DNA of 5,993 nt from positions 1 to 5,993 of the forward strand of contig PLNO01000150.1 in assembly GCA_003141795.1 (NCBI GenBank), given 5' to 3'. The DNA comes from Spirochaetaceae bacterium (GTDB lineage Bacteria; Spirochaetota; Spirochaetia; SZUA-6; Fen-1364). Both the position numbers and the translations under genes were made by a program. Below, one piece after another: positions 1 through 5,389 of the stretch; positions within the stretch are counted from its first letter, which is position 1; each line of letters starts with the position of its first letter. A model generated the notes under the pieces. The model searched no databases and had not been told where the DNA came from. It worked only from the letters and a program-made list of their open reading frames with translations.

Positions 1-409
1 CGATCTTGTTGATGACAACGATGATGGAAAGACGACCGGCAAGGGCCTTGCTCAGCACGAAACGGGTCTGCGGCAGCGGTCCTTCGGATGCGTCGACGAG
101 CAGCACCGCTCCGTCCACCATGGACAGGGCGCGTTCGACCTCCCCTCCGAAATCCGCGTGCCCCGGGGTGTCGAGGATGTTGATCTTCACGCCCTTCCAC
201 ACGACGGAGCAGTTTTTGGCCGCTATGGTGATCCCACGCTCGCGCTCGAGGTCCATGCTGTCCATGAAGCGCTCCTGCGTTTCCTGTCCCTCACGGAAAA
301 CGCCGGACTGTTTGAACATGGCATCGACGAGCGTCGTCTTGCCGTGGTCGACGTGTGCGATGATCGCGATATTGCGGATGGAGGGGTTCGATGCGTCTTT
401 ATGGGGCAA
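1..409 (-). CDS. typA: Translational GTPase TypA/BipA, N-terminal part (cut by left window edge)
   Basis: This is the N-terminal 136 residues of the ribosome-associated GTPase TypA (BipA), a cytoplasmic EF-G relative linked to ribosome assembly and stress or cold adaptation; the full protein is usually about 600 residues. Seen in the translation: G1/P-loop AHVDHGKTT (residues 18-26), the switch I motif RERGITI (56-62), G3 DTPGHADF (80-87), and the beginning of G4 (N134-K135) just before the edge. The stretch [13 protein letters not shown] followed by [22 protein letters not shown] is characteristic of TypA rather than EF-G or LepA. The start is TTG at 409-407: the frame is closed upstream by a TGA, has no ATG between, and AGGA lies 6 bases before the TTG. 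The gene follows the desaturase on the same strand but has its own promoter. Nothing is visibly broken. The C-terminal domains lie outside the window. Confidence 0.96.
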   Translation of the reverse strand, partial: MPHKDASNPSIRNIAIIAHVDHGKTTLVDAMFKQSGVFREGQETQERFMDSMDLERERGITIAAKNCSVVWKGVKINILDTPGHADFGGEVERALSMVDGAVLLVDASEGPLPQTRFVLSKALAGRLSIIVVINKI

Positions 410-450
410 TTGTTTTCCTGACGTGCCGTAGAACGGCGGGTAATTGAGTC

Positions 451-479
451 ATGATAGCAGAAAAAACGTCGCGCGTCAG
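451..479 (-). promoter_or_regulatory. Predicted sigma-70 type promoter of typA
   Basis: Read on the minus strand: CTGACG (479-474, 4 of 6 to the -35 consensus), a 17-base spacer containing a T6 run, then TATCAT (456-451, 5 of 6), preceded by TG to form an extended -10 (TGCTATCAT). Transcription would start near 444, giving a leader of about 35 bases before the TTG start. The leader contains a small perfect hairpin (425-437, GCCGT-AGA-ACGGC on the plus strand). The promoter lies downstream of the desaturase hairpin, so typA is probably an independent unit. Confidence 0.55.
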
Positions 480-485
480 CAATCA

Positions 486-506
486 GGGAGGCGTCCTGCG
501 CCTCCC
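486..506 (-). terminator. GC-rich hairpin just past the desaturase stop, possible terminator
   Basis: A perfect 8-base-pair stem with a 5-base loop (GGGAGGCG, TCCTG, CGCCTCCC on the plus strand) starts three bases past the desaturase stop codon. On the desaturase strand no T tract follows directly; the nearest is T6 at 466-461, about 20 bases further on and inside the typA promoter spacer. It may therefore terminate inefficiently or mainly protect the mRNA 3' end. The position right after a gene and before a new promoter supports an end-of-transcript role. Confidence 0.45.
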
Positions 507-509
507 CCC

Positions 510-1577
510 TCAGGCCATCCGCGCGCGCCTCAACTGCCTCGTCAGCTCCCTGAAGCTCAAGAGGAGCTTCTGCTTCTCGTCCCACACCTTGAAGCGGACC
601 GATTGAAGGCTCGGCCACAGGAGCAAGGGGTCGGTGAGCTGCAGCTCGGGGGTCTCGTTCAGGGCCTGCTGGAGGTTGTAGTTGGGGATACGGGGGCGCA
701 GGTGATGGATGTGGTGAAAGCCGATGTTGCCGGAGATCCATTGCAGTATCTTGGGCAGTTTGTAGTAGGAGGACCCCTGCATGGCGGCCTCCATGGATCC
801 CCATTCCTCGGTCCGCGCCCAGTAGGACGGGTCGAACTGGTGCTGCACGTAGAAGAGCCAGACCCCTCCAGCGCCGCCCAGGATCATGACGGGCATCTGG
901 ATGAGCAAATACGCCTTGATCCCGATGGTGAGCGTGCAGGCACCGATGAGGCCGGCAAGCAGCAGATCCATGAAAAGCACGCTATGAACCTGCGCCTTCT
1001 GTGATCCACGGCTGGGCAGCCGGTGACCTATCACGAAGAGAAAGAACGGCCCCAGCCCGAACATGACGAGCGGGTTCCGGTAGAACCTGTAATTGAGCCG
1101 ACGCAGGGGGGAGCTTTTCGCGAACTCGTCGGCCGTCATGGTCCAGACGTCGCCGATGCCCCGGCGATCGAGGTTGCCCGACGTCGAGTGGTGGATGCCG
1201 TGCGAGTGCCGCCATTCCGCGTACGGCGTGAAAAGGAGCAGCCCGAGGATGTTCCCGAGTATCTTCTGGCCGAGAGGGCTCGCGACGTAGGAGCCGTGCG
1301 CGCAATCGTGGAAGAAGATGAAGATCCGCACGAGCAACGCGCCGGCGGGCAGCGCGAGCAGCAGGGTCACCGCGTACGGCAGCTTCCATGACATCGTCAT
1401 GTACATGAGAGCGAGCAGACCGAAATAGGGAACGAGTGTATCGAGCAGCTGCAGAACGACCTTGCGATTGTTCGGCGTCTCGTATTTCTTGAGCCCGGCA
1501 ACCCATGCCGGCCTCGGGGTGGGTGATAACGGTGAGGGCGCGCTCCTCAGAGCCGCTCCTCCATCAATTTCGGACAT
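510..1577 (-). CDS. Membrane fatty acid desaturase (DesA/delta-12 type, COG3239-like)
   Basis: A 355-residue integral membrane di-iron desaturase that would insert a cis double bond into membrane acyl chains using O2 and an electron donor. All three histidine boxes are present: HDCAH (residues 90-94), HSHGIHH (124-130) and HHIHH (288-292, in GFHHIHHLRPRIPNY). Four or so hydrophobic segments (about 43-87, 168-186, 200-245) frame the boxes in the usual order. GDVWTMT after box 2 and SVRFKVWDE near the C-terminus are typical of the bacterial omega-6/delta-12-like branch; the double-bond position cannot be read from sequence. The start chosen is ATG at 1577-1575, because AGGAGGG (1589-1583) lies 5 bases ahead; a GTG ten codons upstream would put that Shine-Dalgarno inside the gene. 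It is transcribed divergently from the MarR gene, with a perfect 19-base palindrome 40-58 bases upstream. Length and motifs look intact. Confidence 0.93.
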   Translation of the reverse strand: MSEIDGGAALRSAPSPLSPTPRPAWVAGLKKYETPNNRKVVLQLLDTLVPYFGLLALMYMTMSWKLPYAVTLLLALPAGALLVRIFIFFHDCAHGSYVASPLGQKILGNILGLLLFTPYAEWRHSHGIHHSTSGNLDRRGIGDVWTMTADEFAKSSPLRRLNYRFYRNPLVMFGLGPFFLFVIGHRLPSRGSQKAQVHSVLFMDLLLAGLIGACTLTIGIKAYLLIQMPVMILGGAGGVWLFYVQHQFDPSYWARTEEWGSMEAAMQGSSYYKLPKILQWISGNIGFHHIHHLRPRIPNYNLQQALNETPELQLTDPLLLWPSLQSVRFKVWDEKQKLLLSFRELTRQLRRARMA

Positions 1578-1582
1578 GCATG

Positions 1583-1601
1583 CCCTCCTCTGGAGCGCTC
1601 C
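1583..1601 (-). promoter_or_regulatory. Desaturase ribosome binding site with adjoining palindrome
   Basis: On the minus strand the Shine-Dalgarno AGGAGGG (1589-1583) lies 5 bases before the ATG and decides that start over the upstream GTG. Immediately 5' is the perfect 10-base palindrome GGAGCGCTCC (1592-1601). Its CTCC can also pair with the GGAG of the Shine-Dalgarno across an AGA loop, so the leader could partly mask the site. The pairing is only 4 base pairs, so a regulatory effect is inference. Confidence 0.5.
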
Positions 1602-1616
1602 GATCACGCTTCGACC

Positions 1617-1635
1617 AATAGAAGGTACTTCTATT
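1617..1635. promoter_or_regulatory. Perfect 19-base inverted repeat upstream of desaturase, probable operator
   Basis: AATAGAAG (1617-1624), GTA spacer, CTTCTATT (1628-1635): both 8-base arms match perfectly. It lies 40-58 bases upstream of the desaturase ATG and about 100 bases upstream of the predicted start point of the MarR operon, so it belongs more naturally to the desaturase. It is AT-rich in a GC-rich setting and has the size of an operator for a dimeric wHTH or TetR-type regulator. Its half-site differs from the TATCT/AGATA repeat on the other side of the region, so the two are probably read by different proteins. I could not place a convincing -35/-10 pair for the desaturase. Confidence 0.6.
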
Positions 1636-1701
1636 CAAGGACGCGGCATATCACCTTGTCGTCCGATGTACTTTCCGACGGGGGAGGACCGGCGGGCAGA
1701 T

Positions 1702-1730
1702 TTGACTCCCGCGGCGACATTTTTTATCTT
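1702..1730 (+). promoter_or_regulatory. Predicted promoter of the MarR-dioxygenase-hydrolase operon
   Basis: TTGACT (1702-1707, 5 of 6 to the -35 consensus), exactly 17 bases, then TATCTT (1725-1730, 4 of 6 to the -10 consensus). The predicted start is near 1737, leaving a leader of about 23 bases before the ATG at 1760. The -10 and start point are overlapped by the inverted repeat listed next, the expected geometry for a repressed promoter. Confidence 0.65.
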
Positions 1731-1741
1731 TCCAACAGATA
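1725..1741. promoter_or_regulatory. Inverted repeat TATCT-N7-AGATA, probable MarR (MhqR-like) autoregulatory operator
   Basis: TATCT (1725-1729), seven bases, AGATA (1737-1741). The arms are perfect and cover the -10 hexamer and predicted transcription start of the operon that begins with the MarR gene. From memory, the Bacillus subtilis MhqR box has the same TATCT and AGATA arms around an 8-base centre. The match of half-sites, with an operon of the same three gene types, supports autorepression. The spacing is one base shorter than the recalled box, which is a real caveat. Confidence 0.5.
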
Positions 1742-1759
1742 TTTTGAGTTTGAAATAAT

Positions 1760-2239
1760 ATGAGAGCGAAAAAAACATACGGACCGGACGTCGATCGCGC
1801 GCTCGCCCTCTGGGTGAAGCTCGCCCGCGCCTTCGCGACCTTCGACAGGCTGGTCGCCGAGGACGTCAGGCGCTTCGACCTCACGCTGCCGCAGTTCGGG
1901 GTCATCGAATGCCTGGGGCACCTGGGTCCGATGACGCTGGGAGACCTCTCCCGCAAGCACCTGACGAGCTGCGGCAACATGACGGTCGTCGTGGACAATC
2001 TGGAGAAGGAAGGGCTCGTGGAACGGCGGCAGGCGGAGGGGGACCGGCGGACGACGTATGCGCACCTCACGACGCGGGGGCGGAGCACCTTCAGGAAAAC
2101 ATTCCCCGCGCACGCGCGGCGGATCCGGGACATCGCCTCCGTTCTTTCGCCGCGGGAACAGGACGAGCTTTCCTTCCTTCTGAAGAAGCTGGGACGCTCT
2201 CTGGCAGAGCAACGGGGGACGGCATCGTCCCCCCGCTAA
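1760..2239 (+). CDS. MarR-family transcriptional repressor (MhqR-like)
   Basis: A 159-residue protein of normal MarR length, expected to bind DNA as a dimer and to repress its own operon until a phenolic or quinone-like ligand releases it. The winged helix-turn-helix is clear: LTLPQFGVIECL (about residues 41-52), the recognition helix in SCGNMTVVVDNLEKEGLVER (70-89), and the wing with the conserved DRR (95-97) followed by the family's LTTRG (103-107). GNMTVVVDNLEKEGLV is typical of the branch containing MhqR and YkoM. Two cysteines, C51 and C71, lie in the DNA-binding domain; whether they sense redox is unknown. It is first in the operon; its stop codon overlaps the next gene's Shine-Dalgarno (TAAGGAGG). 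Its own ribosome binding site is poor: only a GAG at 1746-1748 precedes the ATG, suggesting low expression relative to the enzymes. The family is certain; assignment to MhqR rests on gene context and similarity. Confidence 0.9.
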   Translation: MRAKKTYGPDVDRALALWVKLARAFATFDRLVAEDVRRFDLTLPQFGVIECLGHLGPMTLGDLSRKHLTSCGNMTVVVDNLEKEGLVERRQAEGDRRTTYAHLTTRGRSTFRKTFPAHARRIRDIASVLSPREQDELSFLLKKLGRSLAEQRGTASSPR

Positions 2240-2244
2240 GGAGG
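2238..2244 (+). promoter_or_regulatory. Strong ribosome binding site overlapping the MarR stop codon
   Basis: AAGGAGG lies 5 bases before the dioxygenase ATG at 2250, and its first two bases are the last two of the MarR TAA stop. This favours translational coupling and fixes the dioxygenase start. Confidence 0.8.
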
Positions 2245-2249
2245 TAATC

Positions 2250-3212
2250 ATGGGTATCCAGGGCATTCATCACATAACGACTCTGGCGAGCGATCCTCAA
2301 CGGAACCTCGATTTCTACGTCGGCTTCCTCGGGTTGAGGCTCGTGAAGCAGACGGTCAATTTTGACGCGCCCGACGTCTACCATCTCTACTACGGCGACG
2401 AGACGGGCCGGCCGGGCACCATTCTCACGTTCTTCCCCTTCGTCGATGCGGTGCGCGGGAAAAAGGGAACGGGGGAAACCTCGGCCGTGGCGTTCTCCGT
2501 CCCCGGCGATTCACTCGATTCCTGGATCGACCGCCTGTCGCGGAACGGAGTCGCCTTTAACGGGCCGGCAAGGCGTTTCGGGGAAGAGCTCATTTCCTTC
2601 GAAGATCCCGACGGCATGGTGGTTGAGCTGTTCGCCGACGCGTCAGTGAACGGGATCGCAGGCTGGGCAGGGAGCGCCGCGGGACGGCGCAGCGCGGTGC
2701 GGCGCTTCCACGGCGTTACCTTCACCCATCGGGACCTTGCCCCGAGCGCGACGTTCCTCACGGACGTGATGGGCTTTGCCCCGGGAGGATCGGAAGGCAA
2801 TCGGCATCGGTTCCTCGTCGGACCCGAGGGTGCCCAGGGCCGCATCGACATTCTCGTGGACCCCGCGGCCCGCGACGCGCGGCAGTCGGCGGGGTCGGTG
2901 CACCACATCGCGTGGCGCGCGAAGGATGACGCAGAACAACTGTCTTGGAGAAAGGACCTCTCCCGGGCCGGGGCCTCCCCCACTCCAGTGATGGATCGAA
3001 GCTACTTCCATTCGATCTACTTCCGGGAGCCCGGCGGCGTGTTGTACGAGATCGCAACGGACGCTCCTGGATTCGCAACCGACGAGACGGTGGAGGCACT
3101 GGGGTCGCGCCTCAAGCTGCCGTCGTGGCTGGAGGAGGAACGGGCGATGATAGAGAGGCATCTGCCGCCGTTGGCGGTCCCCGCCCGGGCGGCGATCAAG
3201 ACCGATGCGTGA
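2250..3212 (+). CDS. Ring-cleaving dioxygenase / glyoxalase, MhqO-PcpA-LinE-like (VOC superfamily)
   Basis: A 320-residue protein with two vicinal-oxygen-chelate halves (about residues 4-130 and 150-272), the architecture of MhqO and of the hydroquinone 1,2-dioxygenases PcpA and LinE. The opening GIHHITTLASDPQRNLDFYVGFLG is a hallmark of this family. The three Fe(II) ligands recalled for PcpA (His11, His227, Glu276) have counterparts at H8 (GIHHIT), H219 (VHHIAW) and E267 (VLYEIATD) with near-identical spacing, so the metal site looks complete. The expected reaction is O2-dependent opening of hydroquinone-type rings in the cytoplasm, detoxifying quinone precursors; the exact substrate is not readable. 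It lies second in the operon, 10 bases after the MarR stop and 13 bases before the hydrolase, behind a strong Shine-Dalgarno. Genomes often label such genes simply 'glyoxalase' or 'VOC family protein'. The C-terminal 50 residues after E267 are a family-typical tail. Confidence 0.9.
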   Translation: MGIQGIHHITTLASDPQRNLDFYVGFLGLRLVKQTVNFDAPDVYHLYYGDETGRPGTILTFFPFVDAVRGKKGTGETSAVAFSVPGDSLDSWIDRLSRNGVAFNGPARRFGEELISFEDPDGMVVELFADASVNGIAGWAGSAAGRRSAVRRFHGVTFTHRDLAPSATFLTDVMGFAPGGSEGNRHRFLVGPEGAQGRIDILVDPAARDARQSAGSVHHIAWRAKDDAEQLSWRKDLSRAGASPTPVMDRSYFHSIYFREPGGVLYEIATDAPGFATDETVEALGSRLKLPSWLEEERAMIERHLPPLAVPARAAIKTDA

Positions 3213-3215
3213 GGC

Positions 3216-3223
3216 AGGAGGAG
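3216..3223 (+). promoter_or_regulatory. Ribosome binding site that decides the hydrolase start
   Basis: AGGAGGAG ends 2 bases before the ATG at 3226 (4 bases when counted from its AGGAGG core). An in-frame ATG at 3205 would overlap the dioxygenase gene and has no comparable site, so 3226 is preferred. Confidence 0.7.
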
Positions 3224-3225
3224 CT

Positions 3226-3894
3226 ATGACGGGGCAACGAGACGATCGCGGCCCGCACGACGGGCAGCCCGTCCTCTCGTGGGGGAGGCCGCTCGCATCG
3301 GCACAAGCCGCAATGATCATGGTGCACGGGCGCGGTGCGAGCGCGGAGGACATCCTCGGTCTTGCGGCGGATCTCGAAGCGCCGTCATTGGCATATCTGG
3401 CCCCGCAGGCGGCGGGGCATACGTGGTACCCGAACCGGTTTCTGGCCCCCCTGGAAAGCAACGAGCCGTGGCTCTCCTCGGCGCTTGCGGTTCTTGCGGG
3501 AATCGAGCGGCAGGTCGTGGAGGCGGGCATTCCACGGGAGGCGCTCTTCTTCCTCGGGTTCTCGCAGGGGGCATGCCTGTGCCTGGAGTACGCGGCGCGC
3601 AACCCCCGCAGGTACGGCGGCATCGTCGGGCTGAGCGGCGGGCTCATCGGACCTGACGATGCGCCGCGGGACTATGCGGGGTCTTTGGACGGTACCGCCG
3701 TTTACCTGGGCTGCAGCGACGTGGATCCCCACATCCCCAAGGCGCGCGTGCTGCTGTCCGAACGGGTGCTCGCGCGCCTCGGGGGAAGCGTGACCGCGCG
3801 TCTGTACCCGAACATGGGCCACACGGTCAACGAGGAGGAGATCGACGCGGTGCGGTCGATGATCCGCGCGGTGCTCGAAGCACGGCCCCGCTGA
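3226..3894 (+). CDS. Alpha/beta hydrolase, phospholipase/carboxylesterase family (MhqD-like)
   Basis: A 222-residue serine hydrolase of the compact carboxylesterase/phospholipase family (Abhydrolase_2). Visible elements in order: oxyanion-side motif HGRGAS (residues 34-39), APQAAGHTWYP (59-69), nucleophile elbow GFSQG with Ser113, catalytic Asp167 in SDVDPHIP, and His199 in NMGHTV; the triad is complete. No signal peptide is apparent, so it is cytoplasmic. In Bacillus the matching gene mhqD sits in the MhqR regulon with the MhqO dioxygenase, and this order (MarR, dioxygenase, hydrolase) repeats that association. It may hydrolyse ester or ring-cleavage products of the dioxygenase, but its true substrate is unknown even in the model family. 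It is last in the operon, and the convergent nirK gene ends 18 bases beyond. The ATG at 3226 was chosen for its Shine-Dalgarno. Confidence 0.9.
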   Translation: MTGQRDDRGPHDGQPVLSWGRPLASAQAAMIMVHGRGASAEDILGLAADLEAPSLAYLAPQAAGHTWYPNRFLAPLESNEPWLSSALAVLAGIERQVVEAGIPREALFFLGFSQGACLCLEYAARNPRRYGGIVGLSGGLIGPDDAPRDYAGSLDGTAVYLGCSDVDPHIPKARVLLSERVLARLGGSVTARLYPNMGHTVNEEEIDAVRSMIRAVLEARPR

Positions 3895-3897
3895 GGC

Positions 3898-3923
3898 GCG
3901 GGCAGCCCCGGACTAGTGCCCGC
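3898..3923. terminator. Small inverted repeat between convergent genes, possible bidirectional terminator
   Basis: GCGGGCA (3898-3904) and TGCCCGC (3917-3923) form a perfect 7-base-pair GC stem with a 12-base loop, lying across the 18-base gap between the hydrolase stop and the nirK stop. The right arm runs into the last codons of nirK. No T tract follows on either strand, so efficient intrinsic termination is doubtful. It is the only hairpin found in this gap. Confidence 0.3.
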
Positions 3924-5334
3924 TCCCCGGCGTCATCGTCCCGTCGTACAGATCGGGCCGCGGTGCCCCCTCCACGACGAGCCAGCCGCTGAGCCCGCGC
4001 TGCATCCGGGAGAGGGAATGATCGACCAGGATGAACTTGCCCGGAACGACCGGGGTGAGCTCCGCAATCGCCGCCCCGCCGGGCGGCACGAGCGCGGTCT
4101 GGACGTCGGTGAGCGGCGCCGAGGTCACCGAGCCGAGAGCGTACAGCCTGTCGAAGATCTCCCCGATCAGGTGGAGTGACGAGATGGCGTTCGGCCCCCC
4201 GTCCCCGAAGAAGATCCGCACCGTCTCCCCTACCCGGGCCTTCAACGGTGTGTGCTCGGTGAGAGCACCGACCGCCCCGTTGAAGACGAAGTAGTCGGGC
4301 CGCTCGTCGAGAAGCTTCGTGACGTCGGGTTCCTGAAGTCCCTGCGCACCGAAGCCCGCCTTCGTGTAGATCTCCCCCTGCATCACGTAGAACTCCCTAT
4401 CCACTTTCCGCAAGCCTTCCGCGGGCTCGACGAGGATCATGCCGTACATCCCATTGGCGATATGCTCCGCCACCATCGGTGTCGCGCAGTGGTAGACGTA
4501 GAGACCCGCGTGCAGCGCTTTGAAGGTGAACGATGTCTCCCCGCCGGGGGGGGTCGCCGTCATGACCGCCCCGCCCCCTGCGCCGATGACCGCGTGGAAG
4601 TCGACCGAGTGCGACATACGGCTGGACACCGCGTTCTTGAAGTGCACCTCGACGGTGTCTCCGATCCGTACACGGAAGAGCGGACCGGGGACCGTGCCGT
4701 TGAAAGTCCAATAGGTGAACGTCGCACCCGGGGCCAGGGTACCGACCACCTCGCGCGCTTCCAGGTCGATGCGGACGCGGGCGGGGGCGCGCCGCGGCAG
4801 GGGCGCCGGCAGGTCGGTGGGTGCGCGGACGATGTCGACGACAGGCCCGAGCTCAGTGGATCGCGCCCCCCTCATGTCAGCCATGGCGTCGTTCTGGGGC
4901 GCGGCTCCGGCAGCCGCGGCGGTTCCGTTCACGATGAGCTTCCCCTCCATACCCGCCTCCCGGTGACCGGGGATGTCGCAGTAATAGGCGAAAGTCCCCG
5001 GCGCGCTCGCCGTGAAGGAGAGCGTCACGCTGTTTCCCTTTCCGGCGACGAGCTCGGACCAGGCGTGGAGATCGGGAACGACGATGTCATGCTCGGCGCC
5101 GTCCCCGTCGGTGAGGATGATCTCCACCGTGTCGCCCACCTCCGCCCTGAGGACGGGGTTCTGCGCCCCTTCCACCTCCTCGCTCGTTCCGAAGAACGCC
5201 ATCCCCTGTGAGCTCATCCCCGTGCGCAGGGAATAGCTCCTCTCCCGATGCGGGGGTTCACCCCATGCGGTGGGGCCGAAAGTGAGAAACGCGACGACGA
5301 GTGCTATCGAAAGGCGGAAGGCATTCCCGCTCAT
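3913..5334 (-). CDS. nirK: Copper-containing nitrite reductase NirK with N-terminal cupredoxin domain
   Basis: A 473-residue periplasmic enzyme reducing nitrite to nitric oxide in denitrification. It begins with a Sec-type signal peptide (residues 1-25, likely cut after AWG). A plastocyanin-like domain follows (about 35-140) with a full type 1 copper set: H82, C119, H124, M129. The NirK core (about 160-465) has type 1 ligands H242, C283, H291, M296; type 2 ligands H247, H282, H439; and the catalytic Asp245 and His388 (in SSLHLIGEIFD). YHCATPMVAEHIANGMYG resembles the AniA-type branch more than the Alcaligenes type. Usual NirK length is about 340-380; the excess is the extra domain, an architecture known from Hyphomicrobium denitrificans. 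An alanine-rich linker (138-146) joins the domains. The ATG at 5334 is chosen because AAGGAGGAG (5346-5338) precedes it and the signal peptide then starts correctly; the frame stays open upstream to 5403 without purpose. It lies 69 bases downstream of a Crp/Fnr gene with an FNR-like site between. Confidence 0.96.
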   Translation of the reverse strand: MSGNAFRLSIALVVAFLTFGPTAWGEPPHRERSYSLRTGMSSQGMAFFGTSEEVEGAQNPVLRAEVGDTVEIILTDGDGAEHDIVVPDLHAWSELVAGKGNSVTLSFTASAPGTFAYYCDIPGHREAGMEGKLIVNGTAAAAGAAPQNDAMADMRGARSTELGPVVDIVRAPTDLPAPLPRRAPARVRIDLEAREVVGTLAPGATFTYWTFNGTVPGPLFRVRIGDTVEVHFKNAVSSRMSHSVDFHAVIGAGGGAVMTATPPGGETSFTFKALHAGLYVYHCATPMVAEHIANGMYGMILVEPAEGLRKVDREFYVMQGEIYTKAGFGAQGLQEPDVTKLLDERPDYFVFNGAVGALTEHTPLKARVGETVRIFFGDGGPNAISSLHLIGEIFDRLYALGSVTSAPLTDVQTALVPPGGAAIAELTPVVPGKFILVDHSLSRMQRGLSGWLVVEGAPRPDLYDGTMTPGSGH

Positions 5335-5337
5335 GAT

Positions 5338-5346
5338 CTCCTCCTT
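5338..5346 (-). promoter_or_regulatory. Ribosome binding site that decides the nirK start
   Basis: AAGGAGGAG on the minus strand ends 3 bases before the ATG at 5334 (6 from its AAGGAG core). It excludes the upstream in-frame start at 5403, which would add 23 residues ahead of the signal peptide. Confidence 0.8.
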
Positions 5347-5361
5347 CTGGATGAGGCTTTC

Positions 5362-5367
5362 AATGTA
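5362..5367 (-). promoter_or_regulatory. Predicted -10 element of nirK
   Basis: TACATT on the minus strand (4 of 6 to TATAAT). Counting it as -12 to -7 places the transcription start at about 5355, roughly 20 bases before the ATG, and the centre of the TTGCG-N4-CGCAA palindrome at -41.5. No good -35 hexamer is present, as expected for an activator-dependent class II promoter. Confidence 0.5.
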
Positions 5368-5389
5368 CTCAGAGGAGAAGGAATGTTCT

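Noticed and set aside
444..1004. Plus-strand open frame of 186 codons
   Set aside because: It is antisense to the desaturase C-terminal half, including the third histidine box, and has no motif.
1740..1757. Weak repeat TATTT...AAATA between the MarR promoter and its ATG
   Set aside because: Only 5 A/T pairs in an AT-rich stretch, likely chance.
1462..1758. Plus-strand open frame of 98 codons ending just before the MarR ATG, possible leader gene
   Set aside because: Most of it is antisense to the desaturase, and it ends downstream of the MarR promoter; there is no ribosome site or family signal.
2643..3647. Long minus-strand open frame (334 codons) opposite the dioxygenase and hydrolase
   Set aside because: It spans two well-supported genes with their own ribosome sites, is rich in Arg/Pro/Ala/Ser, and shows no domain.
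4252..5211. Long plus-strand open frame (319 codons) opposite nirK
   Set aside because: It is antisense to a complete NirK with every copper ligand; its composition is Arg/Gly/Val-rich as expected of a GC-rich shadow frame, and it has no recognisable motif.
3895..5334. Functional link between the quinone operon and nirK because they are neighbours
   Set aside because: The two units are convergent with separate promoters and unrelated operators; adjacency alone does not support a joint system.
5377..5389. Imperfect repeat AAGGAATGTTCTT as a second operator upstream of nirK
   Set aside because: The arms mismatch, and the perfect TTGCG palindrome next to it explains the region better.
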